Assembly: GCA_051881635.1 (NCBI GenBank)
Contig: JBJEQG010000016.1
Location: forward strand, 1-27,601
Direction of reading: 5' to 3'
Origin: JBJEQG01 sp051881635
GTDB lineage: Bacteria > Bacillota > Clostridia > Oscillospirales > Acutalibacteraceae
Length of the DNA stretch: 27,601 nucleotides
Position 1 is the stretch's first letter, and each line of letters begins with the position of its first letter. The translations under genes were made by a program, and so were the position numbers. The notes under the pieces were generated by a model, which was not told the origin of the DNA, ran no database searches, and was given only the letters and a program-made list of their open reading frames with translations. This document shows positions 8,790-16,454 of this stretch, in pieces.

Positions 8790-10341
8790 AACCTTTAAAT
8801 ACAGTCGTTATATCAATATCAATCAGGAAACCCGTTGGGCAACTGTGGACGAGATGAAAGAGTCATGTCATCATATCAATTTAAATGCCGATTTTTATAC
8901 AGGAGATGAACTCCATTCAGGTGGCGGCATACCTCTTTTATCCAACGGTCAGGAGGCTTATGTTGATAATACGGATACCCATACATTGATTTTTGGTGCA
9001 ACAGGTTCTAAAAAAACACGCTTGTTTTGTATGCCACTGATTGATATTTTGGCAAAAGCGGGAGAGAGCTTTGTTGTTGCCGATCCAAAGGGCGAACTTT
9101 ACGAAAAAACTTCGGGTTTGGCAAAAGCAAACGGTTATAATATTGTTGTTTTGAATTTCCGTGATATTGGTAAGGGAGATATGTGGAATCCTTTGTCCCT
9201 GCCTTTTGATTTGTACCATAATGGCAGCAAAGAGGCAGCAATTTCAATCATTAACGACTTTATCGAGGCAATTTCAGCCCCTCTCCGTAATAAGAGTGAT
9301 GATATTTATTGGACGGAAATGGCAAGTGCCTTTGCTTTGGGAAATCTTTATACGCTTTTGGAATGTGGTGACCGTGACCAGTGCAATATCTTCAATTTTT
9401 CCCGTCTTTGTTCGGGACATAATGTAGGTATGCTGCGGGAATTTGCCCGCATTGTCGGACCAAACTCCATTCCAGGTATTCAGTACAGTATGGTTATGAA
9501 CACACCTGAAAAGACCTTTGACTGTATTTTAAGTACATTGTTCAGTATGGTGCGTGTGTTCAATACACAGCCGACTTTGGCACGAATGTTGTCTGCCAGT
9601 AGTTTTGATATTAGGCGTTTTGGGCGTGAAAAGACGGCAGTTTATGTTATTGTTCCCGATGAAAAAACAACCTATCATTTTTTGGTTACATTATTTATCA
9701 AACAGGTTTATGAAATTCAAGTAGAAGAAGCACAGCGAGAGAGAAAACGCACATTACCGATTCGTTTGAACTTTCTCCTTGATGAATTTTGCAATATCCC
9801 AACAATTCCCGATATGCCGGCAATGGTATCAGCGGCACGAAGCCGCAATATGCGTTTTTATCTTGTGGCTCAGAGTATGCACCAACTGACAGGTAAATAT
9901 AAAGAAGATGCAGAAACAATTAAGGGTAATTGTGAAAATTGGATTTTCTTGACCTCAAAAGAACTTTCTTTGCTTAATGAAATCAGCGAATTATGTGGTA
10001 CGGTTTATTCTTCGGATCACCGTCCACGCCGTTTGATTTCCGTTTCCGAACTTCAACGCTTTGACAAAAGCAAAGGTGAGGCACTTATTATGCATGGTCG
10101 GCAATATCCAAGTATTTCAGAATTTCCCGACATTGAATCTTACACTATGTTCAATGGATTTGAGCCTGTACCTTTTTGTCAGAGAAAGATTCCCGAAATT
10201 CCGTATTTTATGCTTGAAAACCTGATTTTTGACATTCGCCACCGAAATATTGCCATACCGTTTTCCGAAGGGCATTATTATGGTGATGATGAGTCCGATT
10301 TTTATAGGGAAGATGACGAAGAAGATGTGGATTTTTTGTAA
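8779..10341 (+). CDS. TraG/VirD4-like ATPase without membrane domain
   Basis: A 520-residue member of the type IV coupling protein (VirD4/TraG) ATPase family. The P-loop is GATGSKKT at 73-80, with Lys replacing the usual Gly before the catalytic Lys. Then come VADPKGELYE (about 100-109, typical of the family), Walker B NFLLDEF at 331-337, and VAQSMHQL near 363-370. Classical coupling proteins start with two membrane helices; this one begins directly with soluble sequence, so it is cytosolic or recruited by a partner. The C-terminus is acidic. No relaxase, VirB4 or other conjugation gene lies in the window. The only companion is the overlapping AAA-like gene. It may be the remnant of, or a domesticated part from, an integrative element; a DNA or protein pumping role is inference. 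Confidence 0.85.
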   Translation: MDNETFKYSRYININQETRWATVDEMKESCHHINLNADFYTGDELHSGGGIPLLSNGQEAYVDNTDTHTLIFGATGSKKTRLFCMPLIDILAKAGESFVVADPKGELYEKTSGLAKANGYNIVVLNFRDIGKGDMWNPLSLPFDLYHNGSKEAAISIINDFIEAISAPLRNKSDDIYWTEMASAFALGNLYTLLECGDRDQCNIFNFSRLCSGHNVGMLREFARIVGPNSIPGIQYSMVMNTPEKTFDCILSTLFSMVRVFNTQPTLARMLSASSFDIRRFGREKTAVYVIVPDEKTTYHFLVTLFIKQVYEIQVEEAQRERKRTLPIRLNFLLDEFCNIPTIPDMPAMVSAARSRNMRFYLVAQSMHQLTGKYKEDAETIKGNCENWIFLTSKELSLLNEISELCGTVYSSDHRPRRLISVSELQRFDKSKGEALIMHGRQYPSISEFPDIESYTMFNGFEPVPFCQRKIPEIPYFMLENLIFDIRHRNIAIPFSEGHYYGDDESDFYREDDEEDVDFL

Positions 10342-10368
10342 AATTCATAATATATGAGAACCAGGCAA

Positions 10369-10414
10369 CAAATTTAGGGACAGACACTGCGTTTGTTCCT
10401 ATAATTTGCTTTTT
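10369..10414 (+). terminator. Imperfect terminator after the TraG-like gene
   Basis: CAAATTTAGGGAC (10369-10381) pairs with GTTCCTATAATTTG (10395-10408) with one bulge and one G-U pair, followed by five T. Confidence 0.5.
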
Positions 10415-10453
10415 AAGGTTTAAAATCTGCTTTTAAGTTGTGGTATTTTATTA

Positions 10454-10482
10454 TTGACAGACCTTAAAAACCGCCGTATAAT
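10454..10482 (+). promoter_or_regulatory. Consensus promoter of the binding-protein gene
   Basis: TTGACA (10454-10459), exact 17-bp spacer, TATAAT (10477-10482). It shows that a longer reading frame beginning at 10454 is not the real start. Confidence 0.85.
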
Positions 10483-10519
10483 TAAAAACGGAAATAAATT
10501 AGGGAAGGAACTTTTGGTT

Positions 10520-11761
10520 ATGATAAAAAAATCGCTTTCGCTTTTTTTGACAGTCGCTCTTTTGGCATCATGTGTGGTACTTTCTTCTTGTAATAATAAT
10601 AAAACCCAAGAAAGTACACAAGTTTCCGAGAATGTATCTGACACATCTTCTAAGGAAAGTGTTGTTGTTGAAAAGAAAGACGAGGAAGGCGGATTGTCGG
10701 CCGAGCAGAAAAAGGAATTATCTGAGAAAATTCAGAAATACGGCGAACAGGCAGTTTTTGCTCCGTCACTTTCAACGATTGATGCACCGAGTATTACCGA
10801 AGATAAAAATATTTTGCTGGTTACCGACTCTATTCATAATGAATATAACGGCTTGATTAGCGAAACATTTGCCACAGCGGCAAAAAAAGCAGGGTTTGTC
10901 AATGTTGTGTCTTATGATACAGACGGCACAGACAGTCTGTATTTGGACGCTTTGGATACGGTTCTTGGCAATTATGACTGTGTAGCGTTGTTTGGCAATA
11001 TTGATAAGGATAAATTAGGCTCAGAAATTGAGGTTATACAGTCCAATGGTATTCCCGTATTTAGTGCAGGCAATGTTCAGGTTGGCGAAAAGGAGCATTA
11101 TGTTGACGGTTCAATGGGCTGGGACTATGAACAGGCAGGTTCATTGCTTTTAGATTGGCTTTCCTATAATCAAAACGGTAAAGTTAAAGCGTTGGTTGTA
11201 ACCTGTACAGATGATAATATTTCCAATTCAGTTTATAGAGGTTTTGCCAAAGACTTTGAGAAGTATGTCAAACAAGGTTATTGTACAGAAATTAAGGCAC
11301 GCTCTTCCGAAATCGGCAGTGACCTTAAATCTAAAATTGAAACGGCTTTGAAAAAAGACTCCAATATCAACTGTGTTGTTGTCATGAATCAGGATTTAAT
11401 TTCAGACACGGTTTATGCACTTGAAGCAGGAAATTACAGAGATAATGTAACTTTTGTTTCAGTCGGCGGTTCAGCCGAAAGTTTTGCTGAGGTTGAAAAC
11501 GGCAATATTGATATGATTGTTGCCCAAAGTTATGAGGCGGTTGCTTATGGTTTTGTCGATTACTGTATGCGTGGTTTAAGCAGTACCGTTCCGGAGAGTG
11601 AAAACCTGCCCATGCGTATTTTTACGGCAGAAACGATTGCAGCTGAAAAGACGGAACCTTCCGAAGATTTGGAAGATATTGAAGGCGAGGTTGAATATTA
11701 CCGTTACGCTTTTGAGTCTATTTTCTCAGAAGGTTATCCCACATTGTGGTCGCTTGAATAA
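10520..11761 (+). CDS. Periplasmic-binding-protein-like lipoprotein
   Basis: A 413-residue surface lipoprotein. The signal peptide starts MIKKSLSLF and ends in lipobox LSSC, with lipidated Cys24, then a Ser/Thr/Glu-rich linker to about residue 85. The rest resembles type I (sugar/LacI-like) periplasmic binding proteins: ILLVTDS as the first strand, repeated alternating strand/helix units, and VSVGGSAES late in the fold. Such proteins capture a small ligand for an ABC transporter or sensor; ligand unknown. No permease, ATPase or sensor kinase lies nearby, so it is an orphan. The start at ATG 10520 is chosen because AGGGAAGGAA lies just upstream and the signal peptide begins there. It has its own consensus promoter and ends at a strong bidirectional terminator. 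Confidence 0.8.
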   Translation: MIKKSLSLFLTVALLASCVVLSSCNNNKTQESTQVSENVSDTSSKESVVVEKKDEEGGLSAEQKKELSEKIQKYGEQAVFAPSLSTIDAPSITEDKNILLVTDSIHNEYNGLISETFATAAKKAGFVNVVSYDTDGTDSLYLDALDTVLGNYDCVALFGNIDKDKLGSEIEVIQSNGIPVFSAGNVQVGEKEHYVDGSMGWDYEQAGSLLLDWLSYNQNGKVKALVVTCTDDNISNSVYRGFAKDFEKYVKQGYCTEIKARSSEIGSDLKSKIETALKKDSNINCVVVMNQDLISDTVYALEAGNYRDNVTFVSVGGSAESFAEVENGNIDMIVAQSYEAVAYGFVDYCMRGLSSTVPESENLPMRIFTAETIAAEKTEPSEDLEDIEGEVEYYRYAFESIFSEGYPTLWSLE

Positions 11762-11801
11762 TCAAATATCTTGATTGTTCCGCAAAAATAAATTTAAAAT
11801 C

Positions 11802-11848
11802 AAAAATCGCACCCCAAAGACGATATAGTCTTATGAGGTGCGATTTTT
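11802..11848. terminator. Strong bidirectional terminator (binding protein / thiS)
   Basis: A perfect 12-bp stem, AAAAATCGCACC (11802-11813) with GGTGCGATTTTT (11837-11848), plus an inner AAGAC/GTCTT stem. The A and T runs give U tracts in both directions, serving the converging genes. Confidence 0.92.
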
Positions 11849-11860
11849 ATATGTCATAGG

Positions 11861-12055
11861 TCAGCCACCGCCCACAAAGCGTACAATTTCAATTTGATCG
11901 GTATTTTTCAACAAAGTTTTGTCGAAATCGGCTTTTGGGATAATTTCTCCATTGATTTCTACCGCAATATGAACAGGAGCGTAATTATTTTCACGCAAAA
12001 AGTCGGATAAAATTTTTTCTTCAATCAGCTCAAATTCTTTTCCGTTTAAAAGCAT
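11861..12055 (-). CDS. thiS: ThiS-family sulfur carrier protein
   Basis: A 64-residue ubiquitin-fold protein ending in Gly-Gly (FVGGG), the C-terminus adenylated by a ThiF-type E1 and converted to thiocarboxylate to deliver sulfur, classically for the thiamine thiazole. The start MLLNGKEF and length match ThiS. The gene lies 18 bases after glgB with its own GGAGG, so it is last in the SCP2-glgB-thiS operon, an odd setting with no thiG, thiH or thiF adjacent. A ThiF/MoeB-like enzyme and a rhodanese occur 7 kb away (19090-19896) and are the natural candidates to activate it. Use in thiamine or another sulfur pathway is undecided. Confidence 0.88.
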   Translation of the reverse strand: MLLNGKEFELIEEKILSDFLRENNYAPVHIAVEINGEIIPKADFDKTLLKNTDQIEIVRFVGGG

Positions 12056-12073
12056 GGCTGTTTTCCTCCGTTT

Positions 12074-14026
12074 TCATTTGGTTTTGGCAACAGATACAGC
12101 TTTTTTAATCACTTTTTTGGCGGTTGCTTTCTTTTTAGGAGTTTTTTTCTCTGTTTTTAGTGTAGGGATTTCCTCCTTAACCTCAAACACACAAACGGAA
12201 AACGGTGCTAAATGAATTTCAGCATGATAGGGGTGCCACTTTTCAGGTTGTTTTTCCGCTTTAATCGTTTTTGGGTTTGTGCGATTCGAGCCGCCATAAG
12301 CAGCACTGTCGCTGTTGAAGATTTCTTTAAGTCTGCTCGGATTGTCCAATCCCAACCAGAATTGGTCCAAATCAATCGGTGACATATTACAGGCAATCGC
12401 CAAAGTTTGCTTTTTGCTGCGGCGGTAATAAGTAAATACATTCTGTAAATTATTGTCAGCGTCAATCCATTGAAAACCGTTCGGGTCGTAATCCATTTCG
12501 TATAAGGCACTGTTGTTGAGAAGTAATTTGTTTAAATCGGTAAAGAATTTATTGAACATATCATGCATCGGAAAATCTTTTGTCAATCCCCAATCCAATT
12601 CGTTCATTTCATTCCATTCCCTGAACATACCCAGCTCATTGCCCATAAAGTTAAGTTTTTTGCCGGGGTGCGTCATCATATAGCTGTACAGAGTGCGAAC
12701 CTGTGCAAACTTATTCTCATAATTATCGCCCCACATTTTCTGAATAATCGTTGCTTTTCCATGAACAACTTCATCGTGAGAGAGCGGAAGGAGATAGCGT
12801 TCATTTTTGAAATACGCCATTGACCAGTTGATTTTATCATGGTTGTATTGACGGAAATAGGGGTCGAGCTTGAAATAGCATAATGTGTCGTTCATCCAAC
12901 CCAAATCCCACTTATAATCAAAACCCAAGCCACCGTATTCAATAGGCTTTGTAACACCGGGATAATCAGAGGAATCCTCAGCAATCAAAATCGCAGTGGG
13001 GTGAAGTTGATTAAGTGTATAGTTCATTTTTTTAACAAAGTTTAAGGAACGGTCATTAACGCCACGGTCTTTGTTGCCCATCCAATAAATAGCGTTGCTT
13101 ATTGCGTCCATGCGAATACCGTCAAAATGGTAAACATTAAGCCAAAATTCAGCAGCAGACATCAGGAAACTTTGAACTTCACCCTTAGAAAGATTGAAAT
13201 TATAAGAACCCCATTCACTTCTGCCGACATCTGATGGTGGATATTCATACAAAGGAGAGCCGTCAAAATTTCCAAGAGAATAGTCATCGCTTACAAAATG
13301 AACAAACGCAAAGTCTATAATAACGCCGATATTATTTTTATGACATTTATTTACAAAACGCATCAAGTTTTCGGGCTTGCCATAACGGGCTGTTACACTG
13401 AAATAACCTGAGGCCTGATATCCCCATGAAGCGTCAAGCGGGTGTTCCGCCAACGGTAAAATCTCAACATGAGTGAAACCGTTTTCTTTAAGATAATTGA
13501 TTAAATCATCAGCTATTTCATCATAAGTATACCAGAGTTTGTAACTGTCTGCACCGACATAACCGCCGGGAACTTTCCAAGACCCCATGTGCATTTCATA
13601 TATATTCATCGGCTTGTCAAAGCATTTGGTTCTTGTTTTTAACCACTTTTCGTCCGTAAATATATCGCTTGGCAATTCAGCAATAACCGAAGCTGTTGCA
13701 GGACGAAGTTCACTGAAAAAGGCATAAGGGTCGGCTTTATTAACAATACGCCCGTTACATTGATGAACTCTGTATTTATAGCATTGACCGATTTTTGCCT
13801 CTGCAATAAAAATTTCAAAAACGCCTGAATGATAAGGGTTGCGGTTCATGCGATGTTTATCTCCCTGCCAATTGTTGAAGTCACCGATAACTTCAATTTC
13901 ACTGGCACGGGGAGCATACACACGGAACCATGTACCGCCATCGTTCTCAACGCTGTGAGCACCGAAAAACTCGTAGGCTTTGGGGGATTCTCCTCGGTAG
14001 AACTTGTTCATGGAAAATTCATACAT
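12074..14026 (-). CDS. glgB: 1,4-alpha-glucan branching enzyme (GH13)
   Basis: Creates alpha-1,6 branches in glycogen (EC 2.4.1.18), cytosolic. Residues about 20-110 are a CBM48-type N-terminal domain. The GH13 barrel follows with region I D238...H243, region II FDGIRMDAIS with nucleophile Asp307, region III LIAEDSSDYPG with acid/base Glu350, and region IV LSHDEVVHGK with His417-Asp418. The segment MGNELGMFREW is typical of branching enzymes. Length 650 aa is normal. The odd part is the C-terminal tail (about 622-650), very rich in Lys and Ala after the catalytic protein should end, resembling histone-H1-like tails. GGAGG precedes the ATG. Other glycogen genes (glgC, glgA, glgP) are absent from the window. 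Neighbours: SCP2 gene 36 bases upstream, thiS 18 bases downstream. Confidence 0.93.
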   Translation of the reverse strand: MYEFSMNKFYRGESPKAYEFFGAHSVENDGGTWFRVYAPRASEIEVIGDFNNWQGDKHRMNRNPYHSGVFEIFIAEAKIGQCYKYRVHQCNGRIVNKADPYAFFSELRPATASVIAELPSDIFTDEKWLKTRTKCFDKPMNIYEMHMGSWKVPGGYVGADSYKLWYTYDEIADDLINYLKENGFTHVEILPLAEHPLDASWGYQASGYFSVTARYGKPENLMRFVNKCHKNNIGVIIDFAFVHFVSDDYSLGNFDGSPLYEYPPSDVGRSEWGSYNFNLSKGEVQSFLMSAAEFWLNVYHFDGIRMDAISNAIYWMGNKDRGVNDRSLNFVKKMNYTLNQLHPTAILIAEDSSDYPGVTKPIEYGGLGFDYKWDLGWMNDTLCYFKLDPYFRQYNHDKINWSMAYFKNERYLLPLSHDEVVHGKATIIQKMWGDNYENKFAQVRTLYSYMMTHPGKKLNFMGNELGMFREWNEMNELDWGLTKDFPMHDMFNKFFTDLNKLLLNNSALYEMDYDPNGFQWIDADNNLQNVFTYYRRSKKQTLAIACNMSPIDLDQFWLGLDNPSRLKEIFNSDSAAYGGSNRTNPKTIKAEKQPEKWHPYHAEIHLAPFSVCVFEVKEEIPTLKTEKKTPKKKATAKKVIKKAVSVAKTK

Positions 14027-14062
14027 ACATATTTTCCTCCAATTTAATTTTTTGTTTTGCGT

Positions 14063-14395
14063 TTATTTAAAAGAGATACTCTTTTTTAGGGAAAATACCT
14101 TGATGATATTTCCCTTAATTTTAATTTTTCCCTTTGTAAAGGCATGAATAGGATCCATTTTCTTTTCTAAAATTAAATCAAGATTTTCTCCGGAAATCGT
14201 GACTTGCAAATCTGTCTTTTTTTGTGTTTCAGGGTTAAAGATCAATGCTTTTTTGCGGTTTGCAATGGCACAGAAAATTGTACCGCCACCTTCTCCAGTG
14301 ATATTCACCCATGCTGACAAATTATCTTTTGCGTTGCTGACATCAACTTTATCAAATAACTCCTGAATATGTACACATCTTTCCTTAAATGTCAT
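14063..14395 (-). CDS. SCP2 sterol-carrier-domain protein
   Basis: A 110-residue single-domain protein matching the SCP-2 lipid-binding fold: an N-terminal helix, a beta sheet with WVNITGEGGG and FCAIANRKKALIF, and the late segment DPIHAFTKGKIKIKGN, which is characteristic of the family. Such domains bind hydrophobic ligands; in bacteria the ligand is generally unknown. No signal peptide, so cytosolic. The ATG has AGGAGG upstream. It is first gene of the operon with glgB and thiS, transcribed from the promoter at 14458-14486. No direct link to glycogen metabolism is evident. Confidence 0.82.
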   Translation of the reverse strand: MTFKERCVHIQELFDKVDVSNAKDNLSAWVNITGEGGGTIFCAIANRKKALIFNPETQKKTDLQVTISGENLDLILEKKMDPIHAFTKGKIKIKGNIIKVFSLKKSISFK

Positions 14396-14457
14396 TCTGT
14401 ATCCTCCTATATTATCAATCGTTTGTTTTTTATCATATAGCTAATTTTAATTATAGC

Positions 14458-14486
14458 ATTTTACATAATTTTTATTATGTTCTTAA
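14458..14486 (-). promoter_or_regulatory. Promoter of the SCP2-glgB-thiS operon with palindromic spacer
   Basis: On the minus strand TTAAGA (14481-14486), 17-bp spacer, TAAAAT (14458-14463). The spacer is covered by a perfect inverted repeat ACATAAT-N4-ATTATGT (14463-14480), a plausible repressor site. Confidence 0.5.
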
Positions 14487-14538
14487 AGAATAAAAAATAA
14501 ACTATAATAAAATTAAACATTGTTCAACAAACTTTTTA

Positions 14539-14567
14539 TTTTCAAAAACACGGAAACAGGTTATAAT
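14539..14567 (+). promoter_or_regulatory. Candidate promoter of a short terminated transcript
   Basis: TTTTCA (14539-14544), 17-bp spacer, perfect TATAAT (14562-14567). A LexA-like half-palindrome follows directly and a terminator comes 30 bases later. Confidence 0.45.
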
Positions 14568-14591
14568 TTGTTATCGAACTCATGTTAGATT
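14565..14591 (+). repeat. 27-nt dispersed motif, copy 1 (LexA-like)
   Basis: Twenty-four of 27 bases match 21271-21297 on the other strand, and the three differences are all transitions. The core reads TCGAACTCATGTTAG. CGAAC-N4-GTT resembles the Gram-positive LexA/DinR box (CGAACRNRYGTTYC), with an imperfect right half. It overlaps the -10 element of the candidate promoter. Confidence 0.6.
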
Positions 14592-14592
14592 A

Positions 14593-14634
14593 AAAAACTT
14601 AGCCAAATATGTTTTAGCTGAGTTTTTGTTTTCC
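14593..14634 (+). terminator. Terminator closing the short unit upstream of the EamA gene
   Basis: AAACTTAGC (14595-14603) pairs with GCTGAGTTT (14617-14625, one G-U pair), followed by a T-rich run. No coding sequence lies between promoter and terminator, so this is either an attenuator-like arrangement or a very short RNA. Confidence 0.65.
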
Positions 14635-14651
14635 GAATATCAAATAAAGGG

Positions 14652-14680
14652 TTGAGTCAAAGAGTAAAAAGAGATATACT
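14652..14680 (+). promoter_or_regulatory. Promoter of the EamA transporter gene
   Basis: TTGAGT (14652-14657), exact 17-bp spacer, TATACT (14675-14680). A small palindrome ACTAATCTTAGT (14678-14689) overlaps the end of the -10 and the likely transcription start. Confidence 0.65.
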
Positions 14681-14716
14681 AATCTTAGTAATTTTATAAA
14701 AACAGGAGTGTTTAAA

Positions 14717-15604
14717 ATGGGTTCTTCAAAACAGCGTAATCCGCATTATATGGGGATTATCTGTATTATAATTTCTGCTTTTTGTTTTGCCTTTATGAAT
14801 TTATTTGTTAGGTTGTCAGGCGATTTGCCGTCAGTTCAAAAGAGTTTCTTTCGCAATTTTGTGGCGGTATTCTTTGCATTGCTTATTTTGCTCAAAGAGC
14901 GAAAAAGTTTTCATTTCCAAAAGTCAAATTTAAAATTTTTAATTTTGCGTTCACTTTTTGGCACAATCGGAATTTTGGGTAATTTTTATGCTATAGACCA
15001 TTTGGTTTTGTCCGATGCTTCTATGCTGAATAAAATGTCGCCGTTTTTTGCAATTTTATTTTCATTTTTCCTGCTGAAAGAAAAATTAACTCCTGTTCAA
15101 ATTATTGCCGTAGGTACCGCATTTTTGGGAAGTATGATGATTGTAAAGCCAACCTTTCAAAATATGGATATTTTAGCGTCCTTATCGGGATTGATGAGCG
15201 GTATGGCGGCAGGCATTGCCTATACATTTGTGCGTATGCTCGGACAGCGGGGTGAAAACGGTGCTTTTATTGTCTTTTTCTTTTCGGCGTTTTCCTGTAT
15301 TTTCACTTTGCCGTTTTTGATATTTGACTTTCACCCCATGACACTTGAACAAACCTTATGTTTGCTCGGTGCAGGATTGGCGGCAACAGGTGGACAGTTT
15401 GCTATTACAAAGGCATATTGTTATGCTCCCGCAAAGGAAATATCGGTTTATGACTATTCGCAAATTATATTTGCGGCATTATTGGGATTTGTTATTTTAG
15501 GAGAAGTTCCTGATGTATGGAGTTTTGTCGGATATATTGTTATTTGCGGTACAGCGGTTGCCATGTTTATTTATAACAACAAAAAACATCTTTTAAAAAA
15601 ATGA
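14717..15604 (+). CDS. EamA-family (DMT superfamily) transporter
   Basis: A 295-residue integral membrane protein with about ten hydrophobic segments arranged as two EamA repeats. The first begins near IICIIISAFCFAFMNLFVRL and the second near GLMSGMAAGIAYTFVRML. Loops are short and basic, such as KERKSF. DMT transporters move amino acids, nucleosides or other metabolites, often as exporters; the substrate is not predictable here. I prefer the ATG at 14717 because CAGGAG ends 8 bases before it; a GTG at 14708 overlaps that site. It has its own promoter and ends at a terminator shared with the convergent amidotransferase gene. Confidence 0.88.
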   Translation: MGSSKQRNPHYMGIICIIISAFCFAFMNLFVRLSGDLPSVQKSFFRNFVAVFFALLILLKERKSFHFQKSNLKFLILRSLFGTIGILGNFYAIDHLVLSDASMLNKMSPFFAILFSFFLLKEKLTPVQIIAVGTAFLGSMMIVKPTFQNMDILASLSGLMSGMAAGIAYTFVRMLGQRGENGAFIVFFFSAFSCIFTLPFLIFDFHPMTLEQTLCLLGAGLAATGGQFAITKAYCYAPAKEISVYDYSQIIFAALLGFVILGEVPDVWSFVGYIVICGTAVAMFIYNNKKHLLKK

Positions 15605-15643
15605 AAATAAGGACAGTAGGAAAAAAATCCACTGTCCTTATTT
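15605..15643. terminator. Bidirectional terminator (EamA / amidotransferase)
   Basis: A perfect 13-bp stem, AAATAAGGACAGT (15605-15617) with ACTGTCCTTATTT (15631-15643), between convergent genes. Confidence 0.88.
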
Positions 15644-15664
15644 GCTTCTTGTAAGCTATCAAAC

Positions 15665-16438
15665 TTATAAGTCCGAGAAAATCTGATAAAGATATTTGAC
15701 AGCTTCAACATTATCAATGTATTCATGTTCATGTTTCGTTCCTGTACGAACAAGCTGACCGTCTTTATAAGAAAGAAGTGTAGTAAATTCCACAGGCTCC
15801 CAGTCATCATTTGTCAGCGGTACGGTTGAAAAAATAGCCGTATTCTCATATTGTAATACATAAAGAGAGTTAGCGTAATTTGTATGCACATACAAATATT
15901 CACCGTCATAAAACAATAAATTCAGTTTGTTGTTTCTCGACATATCCGCAATGATTTCGTCCAAAATATAAAACCGTTCATAATCATTCAACGGTCGCCG
16001 TGCAGCTCTTTGTGCTTTGTTGATACGGTCGACTAAATATAATAAAATGCGTTCACTGTCCGTATCGCCCTTTTGAAGTTTCAAAAATCCATTAAGTGGG
16101 GCATAATCAAAGATTGTGCCATTATGAATCATTGTCCACCGCCGTCCAAAGTTATCTTTTTCGCTGTATGGGTGGCAGTTGGAATATTCAACATTTCCGA
16201 TTGTGGCATAGCGAATATGAGCGAGAGCCGTTTTAACAATAATCGGCTGAGAAAGTCGTTCTTTGAGATAATTGCTTTTGCTTGCCTGTATGGATTCCTT
16301 TTCCAAAAGAACTTCATGCCCGTCCATACATGCCAATCCCCAACCGTGTGGGTGTTTATTGCTGTGGCTGTAAAAGATTTTTAAAAATGTATTGATTGAA
16401 CGACCATATTTTGTTGTTATTCCAAATAATTCACACAT
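15665..16438 (-). CDS. Class II glutamine amidotransferase (YafJ/EgtC-like)
   Basis: A 257-residue stand-alone N-terminal-nucleophile amidotransferase. Met1-Cys2 (MCELFG) gives the catalytic Cys after processing; HPHGWGLA, HIRYAT and MIHNGT are the conserved substrate-binding segments of the GATase_4 group. Known relatives include YafJ, the yeast glutathione-degradation subunit Dug3, and EgtC, which removes gamma-glutamate in ergothioneine synthesis. The start is set by AAGGAG, which overlaps the stop of the upstream glutamate-cysteine ligase gene (16 bases between genes). Tight coupling to that ligase suggests action on gamma-glutamyl thiol compounds, but this is inference. It ends the minus-strand block at a strong terminator. 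Confidence 0.87.
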   Translation of the reverse strand: MCELFGITTKYGRSINTFLKIFYSHSNKHPHGWGLACMDGHEVLLEKESIQASKSNYLKERLSQPIIVKTALAHIRYATIGNVEYSNCHPYSEKDNFGRRWTMIHNGTIFDYAPLNGFLKLQKGDTDSERILLYLVDRINKAQRAARRPLNDYERFYILDEIIADMSRNNKLNLLFYDGEYLYVHTNYANSLYVLQYENTAIFSTVPLTNDDWEPVEFTTLLSYKDGQLVRTGTKHEHEYIDNVEAVKYLYQIFSDL

Positions 16439-16454
16439 GGGTTAATGCATCTCC

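Noticed and set aside
7902..10341. Complete conjugative or type IV secretion system
   Set aside because: Only a coupling-protein-like ATPase and one partner are present. No relaxase, VirB4, VirB6 or lytic transglycosylase was found in the window.
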